Below are positions 23,683 through 35,655 of a stretch of 64,000 nt of DNA, in pieces. Positions within the stretch are counted from its first letter, which is position 1. The number at the start of each line of letters is the position of its first letter. Source of the DNA: Sambucus nigra. Lineage: Eukaryota > Streptophyta > Magnoliopsida > Dipsacales > Adoxaceae. The stretch spans positions 362,221 through 426,220 of the forward strand of contig CASBWL010000415.1 of the NCBI GenBank assembly GCA_949130495.1. Direction: 5' to 3'. A program made the translations under genes and the position numbers. Below the pieces are notes generated by a model, which saw only the letters and a program-made list of their open reading frames with translations, did no database searches and was not told the origin of the DNA.

Positions 23683-24382
23683 TGATTGTGCAAATATAGC
23701 ATCCTACCACGGAAGACATCCTGCACTGCATAGGATACATGCAGCGTCCCTCATCAACATAGGGCGTAGTCGCTGCTGAGCTTGGAGTGCGACCCTACCT
23801 CATACAGGGCGCGACCCCCCTTGTCAAGGGGCGTGGCCACCTTCAACATGCTGCGGACTCATCTAGTTAAGGGCGGGACACCTTTGTCTGTTGCCAATAT
23901 GGGGTGTGGCACTTCTGCCTTACATGCCGCATCCCTCTCCATAACAAATCCAGACTGTGTCACGTGCTCATTACACGTGAGGATATCTCCTATAAATAGA
24001 GGACCACACCTTGAGAGACAGGATCGATTTCAGACACACCTGGTGTAGGACCTACAATACCTATTCCCTCTACACAACCTCAGCATATAACTTGGGGGTT
24101 GTTCATCCGCTTCGCAACTATCACTCCGGCACACCGAAATCATCAATCATCATGTATTCTTATTTATTCTCATACTTGTACACCTCTTTAGTCCCGATTA
24201 TATTATACAATGCAACGCATATAATGAAAACGGATCAACACAGTGGATGTAGGTCTAATTTGGGGGCTGAACCACTCTATATATTGCTTTCTCTCTATTT
24301 ACTTGCTTTATTTATTTATTACACACTTTACTCTTAACTTGCTGGTACGAGAACGACAAGTGGACAATTTCTCGTATCAACA
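23683..24382 (+). repeat. 3' LTR of the Tat-type element
   Basis: Starts TGATTGTGCAAATATAGC and ends TCGTATCAACA. Same length as the 5' LTR and clearly similar throughout, with scattered substitutions. The TATA box is conserved (CTATAAATAGAGG, about 23991). Confidence 0.92.
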
Positions 24383-24387
24383 ACATC

Positions 24388-25268
24388 TATCTGTGTCATG
24401 AGATATCCCCACTCCCTCACCACTGATACCTTACTCAAGTCCACCAAAATAACCCTCTCAGAGACTATGTGACCCAATAACTACACCGCCAATAACCAAA
24501 ATCCACACTTATCGAGCTAGGCATACAACTGACGGTCTCGCAAACCATTCATAAATGCTCTGTGTTCTCAACCTTTATCCAAGAATAAACCATGATGTCA
24601 TCTATGAAGACAATGAAAAAATGATATAAAAAATCCCTGAACACTCAGTTCTTGAGATGCACAAAATTTTTAGGTGTGTTGGTTATCCCAAACGGCATAA
24701 TCCTGAACTCGTAAGGCTCGTATATCATCCAAAATGCAGTCTTATGGACATCCTTCTCCCTTATACATGGAAATGGTGTCCTTATCTCAAATTAATCTTC
24801 GATATGTAGGATGTTCATCTCAGCTGATCGAACAAGTCATTGATATGGGGTAATAGATACTTGATCCCAATTGTTGCTTTATTTAACTCCCGACAGTCGA
24901 TACACAATCTCAATGATCCATCATTCTTCTTCACAAACAATATTGGACCACCCCCAGGGTGCGGTATTACTATGGATAAAACCCTACCCAAAAACCTATT
25001 GAATCTGATCGCTCAATTCCCACATCTTTAATGGAGCAATACGATACAGTGCACGTGCTATTGGCCTAGTCACTAACACTAAGTCTATCACAAAATAAAT
25101 CTCCCTACTCGACATTAATCTCATTATCTCTTGAGATACATCAGTAAAGTCCCTAATCAGAGGGATCAAATCTAACGAGACAATAGTAACCTCTGAAATC
25201 TCCTCATTGATGTAATATAAATGCGTGATCGACCCACCCTCGGGATGAGGCATCGCCACAAGAATCAT
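24388..25268 (-). pseudogene. Element E reverse transcriptase remnant
   Basis: On the minus strand: linker (EIYFVIDLVLVTRPIARALY, 25110-25050), then [29 protein letters not shown] and [12 protein letters not shown] (24990-24800), matching '[25 protein letters not shown]'. The catalytic motif reads VFIDDIMVYS with the two Asp codons at 24597-24602. Several stops and shifts between motifs. It is separated from its RNase H (13205-15286) by the Tat-type insertion. Confidence 0.82.
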
Positions 25269-25620
25269 ATCTTATCTTGGAATAGCAAACATGATAGCCC
25301 TTCTATAATTGTCCACCATCACTCTATATGTCACTAACTAGTCCATCCCCAAAATAATGAAATACTCGTACATCTCTAAAATGAACAAATCTTCCAGCAA
25401 ACATAACCTCCCAATGTCCATTCCCATAACCCTACAGATGGAATGGATGAGATCCTCGCTACCCAATGGTGAGCCTATGGTCATTATAAAATCATACGTT
25501 GTATCCACTAAACCCATCTCCCATATGAATATAGTGCCAATAAAGGAGTTTGATGCTCCTATGTCAAACAATAATCGTTCTACATGCTCATGAATAAGAA
25601 GCATGACATCAACTGTTTAT
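25269..25620 (-). pseudogene. Element E aspartic protease remnant
   Basis: The minus-strand frame 25604-25338 reads LLFDIGASNSFIG (active-site motif of retroviral-type protease, 'VLFDSGASHSFI'), then SPLGSEDLIHSICRVMGMDI and LEMYEYFIILGMD, which matches 'LEMPDFDVILGMDWL'. The catalytic Asp is retained. Stops separate it from gag and RT. Confidence 0.8.
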
Positions 25621-26887
25621 GGTGCTAGTGGCATAACTGGCCCACTGACATTATAGACACCCAAATTATTACTGCCCCTATTGAGGTGGCACTATTAGAA
25701 TAACTGGTGGGTTCGATTGTTATTGTAGCTGTTGCACTTACTGGGTATCATGTTGCTGACTCCTACCCTTATTCGAACAAGCACGCCTCATGAGGCCCTG
25801 CTTACCACATACAAAACACCTCCTTGAGAGTTCTACTAACCTGTGTCTATGTTGGCCATGGAAAGGCTCCCCTGATTGCTGGAGCTCATGGACTTGATAT
25901 CCTTAGCTATGGTGGCCTCTAATTTAATTCCTCTGACCCTATTGGCCCTGAGGAGCATGCTAATGGACCTGATGGATCTACCTGTACCCACTATCTGCTG
26001 GTTAAAACCTCTTAGCTGAGTCCCCCTACTGGGAACCATGTTCTTCATGCCTTCATACTGTTATGGTGCCCCACTGACAATGCTGCTCCCAGTCTTGGCC
26101 TGCTGACTCAACTCTTCTATCATATTTGCTCCCCTAAAATGGAAGCGATGATTTTGGTACTGTAGCAATGCGGTGTTAATGACACCAGTGTAACTCTTCA
26201 ATGTTGAATTACCCAATAAATTCTAGCAAATACTCACGTGAGCGTATCTATAAACTTTAAAATTCTCTTCTCATCCGTATTCACCTTGTCTGGCACAAAG
26301 TTTGCCAAATGAGTTAACTCCGCCTCGTACTCGACCACTATATGGACCTTTTGTGTGAGATCTAGAAATTTCCTCCTCATCTTGGCCTGTACTGCTGACG
26401 AAAAGAACTTGCGATCAAATCGCACCCAAAACTCCTGAATCGTCATAACATCCCTCTCCTTTAGTGTCGTGACTAACTCCCACCACTACAGAGCTAACCC
26501 AACTATCTTAAAAGTATTTAATATTAGCTTCTAAGTGTTGCTGCACTCAACCATATGATGATGACTCTAGATGTCCTTCTTTTTTGGGCTTCCTATAACC
26601 ACATCTGCACTACCTTGAAACTCTAGTGGATGGCTCTTCTGGAAGGACTCCCTAACTCGCCCCACATAGACAACAACCTATGAATCTAAACTTCTAGGTC
26701 CACTGGTGGTTGTGGCTGCACATGGAGTAGGTGTTGCGCCATGGGCTTCATTAGCTACCTATGCTACGATGACTATGACCTCTATTGTGGTCAAAGTCCT
26801 TTAGGCGGTCTACGACTCCGGTTGAGCCTCCCTCTTTGCAAAATTTATTGGTTCCTTGGTTGATCTCCATCTCCTGGTGTTTGGCAT
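25621..26887 (-). pseudogene. Element E gag remnant
   Basis: Start codon on the minus strand at 26887 (MPNTRRWRSTKEPINFAKRE). The capsid-like part at 26446-26234 reads FWVRFDRKFFSSAVQAKMRR, then VVEYEAELTHLANFVPDKVN, matching gypsy 'EFxxxFxxKYFPxxxxxxKxxEFxxLxQGxxxVxEYxxxFxxLxxxxP'. A degenerate zinc-knuckle region lies near 25740-25820. Many stops. Confidence 0.8.
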
Positions 26888-27049
26888 TTGAAACAAAACC
26901 AAAATCGTATGAGATTCCACTTAATTATATTGCACTAGCATAAGAACGAAAAATATGCAATATAAAAACTACAGTCCTGAGCATTAGGATTTATATAAAA
27001 AAAATCAATGCTGACCACTTAGTAAGTTTGCACAAATCCTAAAGGACAC

Positions 27050-27175
27050 TAGAACCTGATGCTTAGATACCAACTATGAGACTCCACCTATTCTAATACT
27101 AGTTGATCAAGCATTTATTAAAATTAAATGGGTATCATTATGATTTCATTCTTAGCATCCCTATTAGAATAAATA
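27050..27175 (-). mobile_element. 5' LTR scrap and primer-binding site of element E
   Basis: On the minus strand an LTR end (GGTGGAGTCTCA, terminus at 27077) is followed by TAGTTGGTATCTAAGCATC, a mutated version of the initiator-Met-tRNA site TGGTATCAGAGC. Only about 100 nt of LTR remain, including the terminal block (CTTAGCATCCCTATTAG on the plus strand). Confidence 0.75.
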
Positions 27176-27233
27176 TATAAATATAACTATATTTGTACTG
27201 AGCATGAACTCATATAACTCGATCTGATTTCAA

Positions 27234-28950
27234 ATGCCACCTAAGAAGGGACTAGCAGTTAGAGCAGCGATGAGAGATGAAGTGCGGGAGGCTCAGCAGG
27301 AGCCATAGGTACCACAACCACATCCATAATAGGGGATGGTGACGACTGTTGATGTAGTTGAGATAGTGGCACAGGTAGTTAATGCAGCTATGACTGCAAT
27401 ATAAATTCACTTTCCTCAGGCCCAACCACAAGCGCAACTGGCACTAATTATACAGTCCCATCCGGGGCCATCTGTTTGGTAGAAGTTTAGGAAGGCTTTT
27501 CAGAAGGGCCACCCATTGGAGTTTCAAGGGAGTTCAGATGTGATTATAACGTTCCATTAGAAGAAGGATCTATAATGACATCTTTCGATGATTTAGTATA
27601 ATGACACTCATAAATATATGTTAATGATGTTCAAGCACATAGGAGTTGCTTTGCAGTGGTGGAATCTATTACCACCTTAGAGGAGAGAGATTTAATGTCG
27701 ATTGTAGAGTTTTGGTAGCGATTTGACCGTAAATACTTTCCATCAGCTGTCCAGATGGAGATGGGGAGGAAGTTCAATGTTGTGACTCAGGGTGAGCATT
27801 CAGTGGCTGAGTACAAGGAAGAGTTCACCAATTTGGAAAAACTTATGCCAGATGAGGTGAACACCGAGGATAAGAAGAAACTGAAGTTTGTAGATGGGAT
27901 AGCCTAGAGGATCAAGCAATATTTGATTAACAACCCATCATTGATGAATTATATAAAAGTCACGAATGTTGCACTCATGCATTGCCAAAACCATCGTGTC
28001 CACCTAAAGGCAAGAAAGAGAACGGGTGAGTTGATCCGATAGGGTAGGAAGAAACGGTGCTAGTATAGCACCACATCAGCTAGTGGTGAGACATCAAGGG
28101 GAGGATTACCAACAGGGGGATCCGGCCAAGATATTTAGGTCAGGGGATACCAACCTGAGGGTTAGGGTTTCATGTAGGGTCCTCAGCCACAGCCGTAGCA
28201 TCAGGTTTCCCAGGGCTATCAGGGCTAAGGGAATAATCGAGGGGGCCAGTAGGGCCGATGTTATCAGGTCAGGGTCGGGCTCGATAGGGCCAGTAGGGAT
28301 AGAGGCAGAGAGACTTTGCAGATATTTCTTTATTTGGGGACAACAAGGCCACAAGAGATGATATTGCCCACAGAGCATAATAGCAGGGTGCCCAGCAGGG
28401 GTAATAGGCTCAGTTACTTCCATTCGCACCAGCCCCAGAGCCGTAGGGGCAATTTCAGTATGGATGTGTGTATAACATCCGAGATGTAGCTATGCCGTCA
28501 GCACCGCAGGCGCCGCTTGAAGTCGATGGTACATTTCCTATTCATGGGCTTGAGGGTAGGATTCAATTTGATACGGGGATATCACACTCCTCTATGGCTA
28601 TTAGATTTGCATGAGCAGCCGGTCGATTAGAGACAATCGGTAGTCTCTCTATGTGTGTGTAATAACTGTTGGGTAGCGGTTCACTTTTACACTCGATCTG
28701 TAGAGGAGTAGATATCATTGTTAGGAGACTGAGTTTAGCATAATACCTCCTTGCATTAGATATGGAGGGGTATGATGTTATCTTGGGAATGGATTGGTTG
28801 GCAGGATATATAGTGATGGTAGATTTCTATGAGAGGACCATTGTGTTCTCCATTTCGGGATAGGAGATGTTCCCCGTGGAGATGCCTCTTCCCGAGAGAG
28901 GATCGTGCATACACTTATATTATATTGAGGTGGAGACCTCACATGAGGTA
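27234..28950 (+). pseudogene. gag-protease remnant of a plus-strand gypsy element
   Basis: Starts ATG at 27234 (MPPKKGLAVRAAMRDEVREA) with an early stop at codon 25. Capsid pieces at about 27700-27890 (FWxRFDRKYFPSAVQ..., AEYKEEFTNLEKLMPDEVN) sit in mixed frames. A zinc-knuckle trace at 28315-28365 reads CRYFFIWGQQGHKR. Protease traces are FPIHGLEGRIQFDTGISHSS (28535-28600) and EGYDVILGMDWLAGYIVMVD (28768-28830). The reading stops where LTR I starts. It is head to head with element E gag and closest to the gag at 52877-53516. Confidence 0.8.
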
Positions 28951-29654
28951 TGTAACACCCCGTATTTGTAATGATTTTTATATTGGGATAAATTAAATTA
29001 AAATGGGAAATTAATTCGGATTAAATCAATATTAATTAGAGAGATAAGGGCAAATATTTATTTGTATGAATCATATTGATTATTACTTAGTAAATAGGTA
29101 ATAAATTATTAAGAATGCATTATAATTATCGCGAGTGAAAAATACAAAAATTACAGTAATTTAGTCGGGTCGCGCGTGTCAGTCGTGTCGGGACTTAATT
29201 TTATGAGATAAAAGGTAATGTATTTATGGGTCATCCAAATGGTCATTTAAAGGGAACCAATGTGTCTAGAAGTGTCGAAATATTCAGAAAAGTGTATTCG
29301 GGGGGTTAGTTTGGGTCCCGAGGTATTTTTAGGCCAAACTGGCACCCCGGGAGGGCATTTTAGTGTTTTGGATTTTTAAGGGAAGGGGGCCGACGAGTTT
29401 GCTAGACTTATATCATTTGGTAGGGCAAGTGAGTATAAGGACAAATTTTCAATCGAGTCAATTTGTAGTGTTGGCTTAATTTTGAACAAAACAATTTGAG
29501 TCGTAGGATAGAAGTTGTACCTTTAAGCCTATGGCGTTTGTGTTGAAAATGTAGTGGCCAAGTTCAATTGAATATATCCTTACAGATTTTCGTGCTAAGT
29601 TTCACGTCACCAACATAACATGTGGACTCCAATGTCTCCTAAAGGTATGAATGC

Positions 29655-29705
<51 letters not shown>
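28951..29705 (+). mobile_element. LTR I, left part
   Basis: Starts TGTAACACCCCGTATTTG and interrupts the gag-protease remnant. It contains the promoter-like block (GTGTCGAAATATTCAGAAAA at about 29270) with TTTGGGTCCCG after it, and a leader end GGGCAAGTGAG at 29424. An (AT)n run at 29655-29705 is where the Helitron inserted. LTR I continues at 37238-37427. Its own end and primer site were not found, so it is either truncated or fused to the sequence at 47886. Confidence 0.7.
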
Positions 29706-29708
<3 letters not shown>

Positions 29709-29872
29709 TCTATATAATAAAGTAAGAAAGTTATATATGTCATAAGATTAAGAGATGATGTCATCTAGATGTTTTTATCATGCACTCCCTATTTTACCCT
29801 TGAATTTTTTTAGATTCCCTCTCTTTTGACACACTCTAATTTATTTGCCCCCTTTCTTCAAAATTCAAAAGC

Positions 29873-30450
29873 ATGGGTAAGAAAGTAAATTGCACCCTCC
29901 AAAACATATTGTCATCTCTCTACCGCACACGCACACTCACACTCACACTCACACAAACCCATTCTCCATCTGCTCACAACACAAACCCTATTCTCTCCCT
30001 CTCCCTCTCCCTTCCGTCCCCTCACACTCATCCGCCTCTCTCTCTCTCTCCCCCCCACACACACCTTATGTAGATCTGTTGCTATGGATTTGAGGATGCG
30101 ATCTGAAAATATATGGTTCGATTTTGAAGTTTTCTTATGTAGATTTGCTTTTTAGGATTTTTTGTATACTCGAATCACGTTTAATGTTGAATGTTGACAC
30201 CTTTATTGTTTGTTTTGTAGTAATAGGCTGAGATTTGAGATTTGCGATTTGAAAATATATGGTTCGATCTTAGGGTTTTATGTTTATGTCTATTATATTT
30301 GGGGATCTAATTGTTTTTCTGTGTTAGGGCTTTATGTTTATGTTTATGTTTATTATATTTGGGGATCTAATTGTTTTTTTTGTGTTTGTTGTTTATTTTT
30401 TCCTTTTCAGATCAAGACCTTATTATCTGGGCACTTATATCAGGTATAGA
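29873..30450 (+). other. Captured 5' UTR and first-intron-like sequence in the Helitron
   Basis: A CA/CT-rich stretch (29925-30062) like plant 5' leaders is followed by T-rich sequence with an internal duplication (TTATATTTGGGGATCTAATTG at 30294 and 30354). An exon-like piece 30410-30441 (ATCAAGACC...TATCAG) is bounded by CCTTTTCAG and GTATAG, in agreement with splice signals. The source gene is not recognised. Confidence 0.35.
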
Positions 30451-31671
30451 CTTTCTCCTTGCTTCTAGATTTATATTTTGAGTTTTTTGTTTAGAAGGTA
30501 ACCTTTAGTTGGTCTCCATGTTGCGTTCATTGTGGTTCGAAATCCAAGTCTACTTTTCACATTTTATTTTCAAGTAGCTGCTTAGTATTTCAAGCAAGTG
30601 CTTAGATTTCAGTTTCAATTTTTTTTATGTTTTGAATTTTTTTAATATTGATTTAATGATTTTCTTATCACATGGTATTATGATCTGTTTAATTTAGGTT
30701 GGTTTACATTTGTGTTGTTTTACGGGTATCGATTTTTATTTCTTACAATAAGTATGTTCATATTTAGTATAGTTTGTGAAATTAGTATGCTCATATTTAC
30801 ATATGGAGTATCAAAATGAATTAGTAGTGGAATTAGTATGTTCATATATACATATTTTGTTCGGACCGATTTGATGTGAATATTTGAATTGCGTACCAAT
30901 TAGTATTGTGTTGTCTATAGGTGCACATTATTTTTTAGACCTCTGTAATGTGTTTTCTACCGATTTGGTGTTTTACACGTTTATTATGTGGAGGGTCAAA
31001 TGAATTTAAAAATATATATAAATATTATTTGAGAGTTAGAAGAGTGTTAATGTATTGTCATAGCATAAAAGATTGGCGACCTTATTGATTGGTGATAATA
31101 TGTAAGATTTATTATATGTTCGTTTTATGCCAATGATACATATCCACTTGATTTGATTTCTGCCAATATTTTTTGTATACTCTTTGAAGTCTTTTACGCT
31201 TGATGGATTTCTGCCAAATTGATATATGTAGATGGTAATAATATTATACATATTATATGTTTTGCACTACTTGGTCTAAATGAATATAGAGTTTTGTGTG
31301 AAGCTTCAATTGGTACATATTGAGTATTGACACCTTTTTACTAATGAAGATTTGTTTTGTACTATTTGGTCTAAATACGAGTATACAAACTATTGGCATG
31401 CTTATAGTTTCAGTCCAAATCATCAAAGTATTGGCATGCTTATAGTTTCAGCGTTTGGATATTTGTTGGCATGCTTATATAGGGATAAGTGCTTGAGGAA
31501 ACTTTGTCAATTACTATTTATATTCGATATGCTTAATAAGTCAGGATAAATATACCTCTCATACATTTATATTTGCATCATTGACAAAAAATGTATTTTT
31601 TCCTATAGATCCCACAAGTACATCAATTCAGTCATGTTGGTTAAATATTGTACTCATTATAATTTTTTGGT

Positions 31672-31945
31672 GTGGGCATTTATAAAGTTATTGATTGTCG
31701 AGTTTGTGGTGGTTCCCACTCATGCCTTCGCTTTGCATTTGTAGAGTTTGTTGATGATTACTCTGCAAGAGCGGCTCTAACTTTATGGGTCATTGCTCGA
31801 TTTCTCTCCAGTAAGGGACTTACCTTCAAAAACTGCTATTCTTCCTGTGAATCGTACATTTCTTCCAAGGTCAGAAGATGAGTGGGAGATATGTGCAAGG
31901 ACATTTCATTGTACAAATATTGATAAGGAGGAATGCTCAGAGAAA
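31672..31945 (+). pseudogene. Captured fragment of a CID-type (PABP-interacting) RNA-binding protein gene
   Basis: Two frames together give VIDCRVCGGSHSCLRFAFVE, FVDDYSARAALTL, then FSPVRDLPSKTAILPVN, RTFLPRSEDEWEICARTFHC and TNIDKE. This is the end of RRM1 (RNP motif LRFAFVEF), the linker and the start of RRM2 of plant CTC-interacting-domain proteins (CID8-CID12 group), whose usual text is 'PVRVLPSKTAIAPVNPTFLPRSEDEREMC.RT.YCTNIDK'. A shift of one base near 31790 joins the two frames. The PAM2 motif and the rest of RRM2 are absent. It sits inside the Helitron and on its plus strand, as expected for gene capture. Confidence 0.85.
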
Positions 31946-32394
31946 TCATTGTCGTACAAAGGTTTAACACCTTAAGTTGTGTGAGAATACCTTTTCCAAC
32001 GATGTGTTATAAATAGGAGTTCTAATGAATGAAGTTTGAATCACATACTTCACAAGCGTTAAAGCTTTTTTTGCATACTTCACAAGCATTAAAGTGTGTT
32101 TTTTGGTATATTACATAAGCCCTCTAATTATTGGTTAGTTTGATTATCTGTGAAGATATATTGTGTGTTTTTTTCAAGAAAAAATGTGTAAATGTGATTT
32201 CTATTTAGATTTCACATTTATTATTTCTTTTAAATGAAATGTATTGATTCTAATTACTTAGTTATGTTTCCATGTATATAGTTCACAGTTTTTCTTTCCA
32301 GGTATAGAGTTCACAGTGATGGTCTTAAGGATTTCAGCATAGATGTTGATGACTTGCCTTTTCCAATACTTCTTATGACCTTGCCAAAATACAT

Positions 32395-32720
32395 ATGCAT
32401 CTAATGTATAGCGAATTCTATTTGAGTTTTAACACAGAAGATGACATATTTGAGTTTCGCACCGATGATAATCAAGATGTAGATGGCTTGCCAATTGAAG
32501 GTGTAGAAATGACACGTTTCCATCATGATGGTTCCTTTTACATGGTTTACATGGCTTCGGATCCACTTCTCTTTGTTGTTCTGAAGGATTACAAAGGGTA
32601 ACTGCAATGCTGATGACGAGCTCTTGGAAGATTTTGCCACAATAGGCTCCATAGACGAGGAAACTGAATTTAATGCCTTGGTGGATGAAGAGGAGCCTAT
32701 GTTTTGCTTTTATGTTTGGG
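32395..32720 (+). pseudogene. Exon-like fragment of unknown origin in the Helitron
   Basis: An acidic reading frame (EFRTDDNQDVDGLPIEGVEM ... FHHDGSFYMVYMASDP) to 32601 is followed, after a stop and shift, by NADDELLEDFATIGSIDEET then EFNALVDEEEP at about 32605-32700. The composition is protein-like and unlike the surrounding AT-rich sequence. A similar but different segment (LKDFSIDVDDLPFPI) precedes it at 32320-32370. No family recognised. Confidence 0.35.
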
Positions 32721-35394
32721 GTATGCATTGATCTGCTGTAATTAATTGGCTGCTTTAATTGTTTTGGGGATATTGCTTTTGTATATGGCACCAATTGCTT
32801 TTTTTTTCATATGGTCTATTTGATTAGCTTTGTAAGGGTAATTGTGTACAAATTATGTTTTCAAATGGTTTTATGCCATTGTGTATATCCTTTTAACAAA
32901 GCTAATGTTAATGATTATTTTTTTCATAGGAACTTCTATAGTCATGACTGTGATGCGTTCTATTGGTAACGACCACAGGCATATAGGTCCTTTGGGTGTT
33001 CGATTTTAATAAAAAGTACTAGCGGTCAAGCAATCATATACATACTAAGATGAATGTTGCATCCTCACATTCCTTGGAAGGTTCCTTCCTTCAATGTATG
33101 CTCTACGTTTGCTTGATGGCCTCTCAACAGTGTCTGCAGGGCCTTGTTTTGGTGCACTCTAGGATCGCACTTTTTCCCTTGAAGATTGTGTATTGGCCAT
33201 GTAATTTGGAAAGAAGGGGTACTCATAGGACATTGATTCTGCAAACTCAGGTCGAGAATAATCAAAAGGGACTCTTGATGGATCGTGTTTGGAAATGGCT
33301 TAGTATTGTGGGATGCTTTGGGCTGTGCCGATGGAGTAGTCCTCGAAATGTCCACTAGAAGCTCTCGGGCTCTACTCTGTGAGTACTGATGGTGATGGTG
33401 TGATCTGTTGAGGTTCCTGTTTTGAGTATGAACAGTGAGTGGAGAATCTGTGATCGGTTTGTCAGTGGTTCGAATTTCTATTCCTTCTCTTTGTTCTTCC
33501 ATTTGGTTCACTAAGATCCATCTCCACAATCTTTATGTTATCCTCCTTTAGTTCCCCGGTGTTAATGTTGGGTTAGTACATGAAGACTCTTCTCCCCTCC
33601 CCCCCCCCCCCCCCACAGTGGCGGAGCTGCTTGGGTGTTGGGGGAGGCAAGTGTCCCAAACATAAAATATACATTGCAGTAGCAGTAGCAGGTCCCTCAA
33701 TAAGGAGCAGCAGCAGGTCTGCTCATTCTTCTATATTATGCTGGTTTTGTCTCGAAGTTGGACACCAATTCAACGGCTAGGTACGGAATTCTGATATGCA
33801 TTCAATTCTGCATACAATTCTGCATACAGTTATGCGTACAAATTATGCATACAGTCCAATCGATTAAGGTATTCTCTATAAATCAATTTTGGATTAGTTT
33901 GTATGTCAGTGTTACCATAAATGGAAACTTCTATGTACTGTCTAATTTGCATCAATTTAAAATAGTATTTATTTGACACAAACATGTATTCGCAGGATAT
34001 AAATTTGGTAGTTTGATGTACTTATGCACCCTGATGTTTGATTAATTTAGTAGGATATAAATTTAGTAGTATGATGTACTTATTTAGTAGTATGATGGAA
34101 ACTCTGAATAATATTACTCTGTGAAGTTCCTTCCATGGTTACGAATGAGAATTGTGCATATATATATGGCAGCTGCAGAAAATTGTGCATCGCAGTTGCA
34201 GCAGTAATGAAGACAATGGTGTAGTTGCAATCTAATATGTGGCACAATTGTGTTGTTTGAATGTAAAATGCGCAGGAACTTCAGAGTAGAGCAGGAGCAA
34301 CGAGCTTCCACTTTGTTTTCTTTTATTTTTTACAATTAATGGTAGTTATGCAATATTTAGCATGTTGGATTTCATATTTGGACAATATTCATGTCATATA
34401 TGAGCATGTCCCGCTTCTAGAAAAGATGTTTACTACTACTGATATGTTATGTGATTCCTTGACTAATGTTTACACTAATACTTCTTCCTATCGAATTATT
34501 TCCAATGCATGTTCCGCGAGTTATCTTTTTTGCATCATGGTGGACAGGTATGTCAATTACCTGTCTCCTTTATCTGTTAAAAGGTATTATATTAAATCAT
34601 CCGTTACCTCTGTCTCCTCTCATACTATAATCAAATTTAGTATTTCTTTTATTACCGTTCCTCCCCCACATTGTCATACAAAATTCGGGAATACTTGGAA
34701 GGAGTGGGTTTAGCTGAAATTGCTCCTCAAGTTCATTATCCGTTTATAGAATTATACTTCTTTTAGATATGAGCATTTGCACACGATAACAATTTCAAAG
34801 TCGCGAGAAGTTGTAGTATAATTAGTCCAAAATTGAAGTTGGGTTGCATTTCAATATTTGCACAAACTTTACTGTAGCGTATTTATTTTATTTGGTCACT
34901 AAAAATGTCCCATTCAACATAAGCTTCATGATGAATTGGCTTAAGATGTTTTCGCTAGACAACTCATCGATCTCTTTACGTATAATTTTACATTGTTTAT
35001 TTTAACAATATGGTACTTTAGCTGTTTATTAATTAAATAAATTAGAAAATATACAGGGCACAACTGTATTCTTTTTGAATGTTCATGATCCAAGTGCATG
35101 AGTTCTTCATGGAGATTGAAAATGATTGTATGAAGTCAACTAATCACGTCTTTTTATGACTGAGATTGCAGGATTTTATTTTTTAATGGCATCGATTACA
35201 ACGTGAGATGGATTTCTCTGAAATTGGGTTTCCAAGAGTCCTTTAGGCTATGTTTTTACGACTAAGATTGGGGGATTTTTTTTCTATGCGAAGAAGGCTA
35301 ATCTAATGAAGGGAAATACCCTTCCTCAGTTTTTTGGTTTCAGAACATATTATGCTTATGTACATTTTCTTATGTTTTTTAAATGCTTATGTAC

Positions 35395-35655
35395 ATGTTC
35401 TTATATAAAGACATCACAAGGTACACGAACGCGAAGGCAGAGGCGTCGATTTGGGATCAAAGAGTGGAAAACGAGAGAAAGCTCTATAAAAAAGGCTTCG
35501 AGTATTTTGTACTTATTCCAAAAGAATTATGTCCAAAGATTGTTATTAGTTCTAAGATTCCACCAAATTTTGAGACAAAAGCTTTGCATAAATCTTTTAA
35601 AGGCTTTGAGGTTTGTGTATTGTTTTCTTTGTTGTTTATGTGCAGTGAATGAAAA
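35395..35655 (+). pseudogene. Exon-like fragment of unknown origin in the Helitron
   Basis: An open frame to a stop at 35650 includes TNAKAEASIWDQRVENERKL, YKKGFEYFVLIPKELCPKIV and SSKIPPNFETKALHKSFKGF. This looks like true protein sequence (amphipathic, low bias), unlike chance frames nearby. It may end at a donor near GAG-GTTTGTG (about 35611). Not assigned to a family; a further short frame at 36400-36530 (VAHKEVVAALQKICLQLTVV) may be from the same or another gene. Confidence 0.4.

Larger units (their letters stand above)
15292..24382 (+). mobile_element. Tat-type Ty3/gypsy element with 700-bp LTRs, non-autonomous
   Basis: Two 700-bp LTRs (15292-15991 and 23683-24382) flank a 7.7-kb interior. 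A 5-bp target duplication ACATC is at 15287-15291 and 24383-24387. The 5' LTR is followed by ATTTTGCGCCGTCTGTGGGA, the primer-binding region typical of Tat-like plant elements; the 3' LTR is preceded by polypurine TTGGGGGCTT. The interior holds a deleted gag (16855-17351), a 49-bp tandem array, an antisense spliced gene (18657-20727) and a copia fragment. No RT, RNase H or integrase remains, so it must have relied on other elements. It is inserted in the RT region of element E. Confidence 0.93.

Noticed and set aside
32605..32700. Assignment of the acidic fragment (DDELLEDF) to a ribosome-biogenesis LTV1 protein
   Set aside because: Only a short acidic stretch looks similar; not enough to name it.
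33065..33529. 154-codon minus-strand frame in the Helitron
   Set aside because: No recognisable motif, His/Gln/Thr-rich, and equally long frames exist on the other strand.
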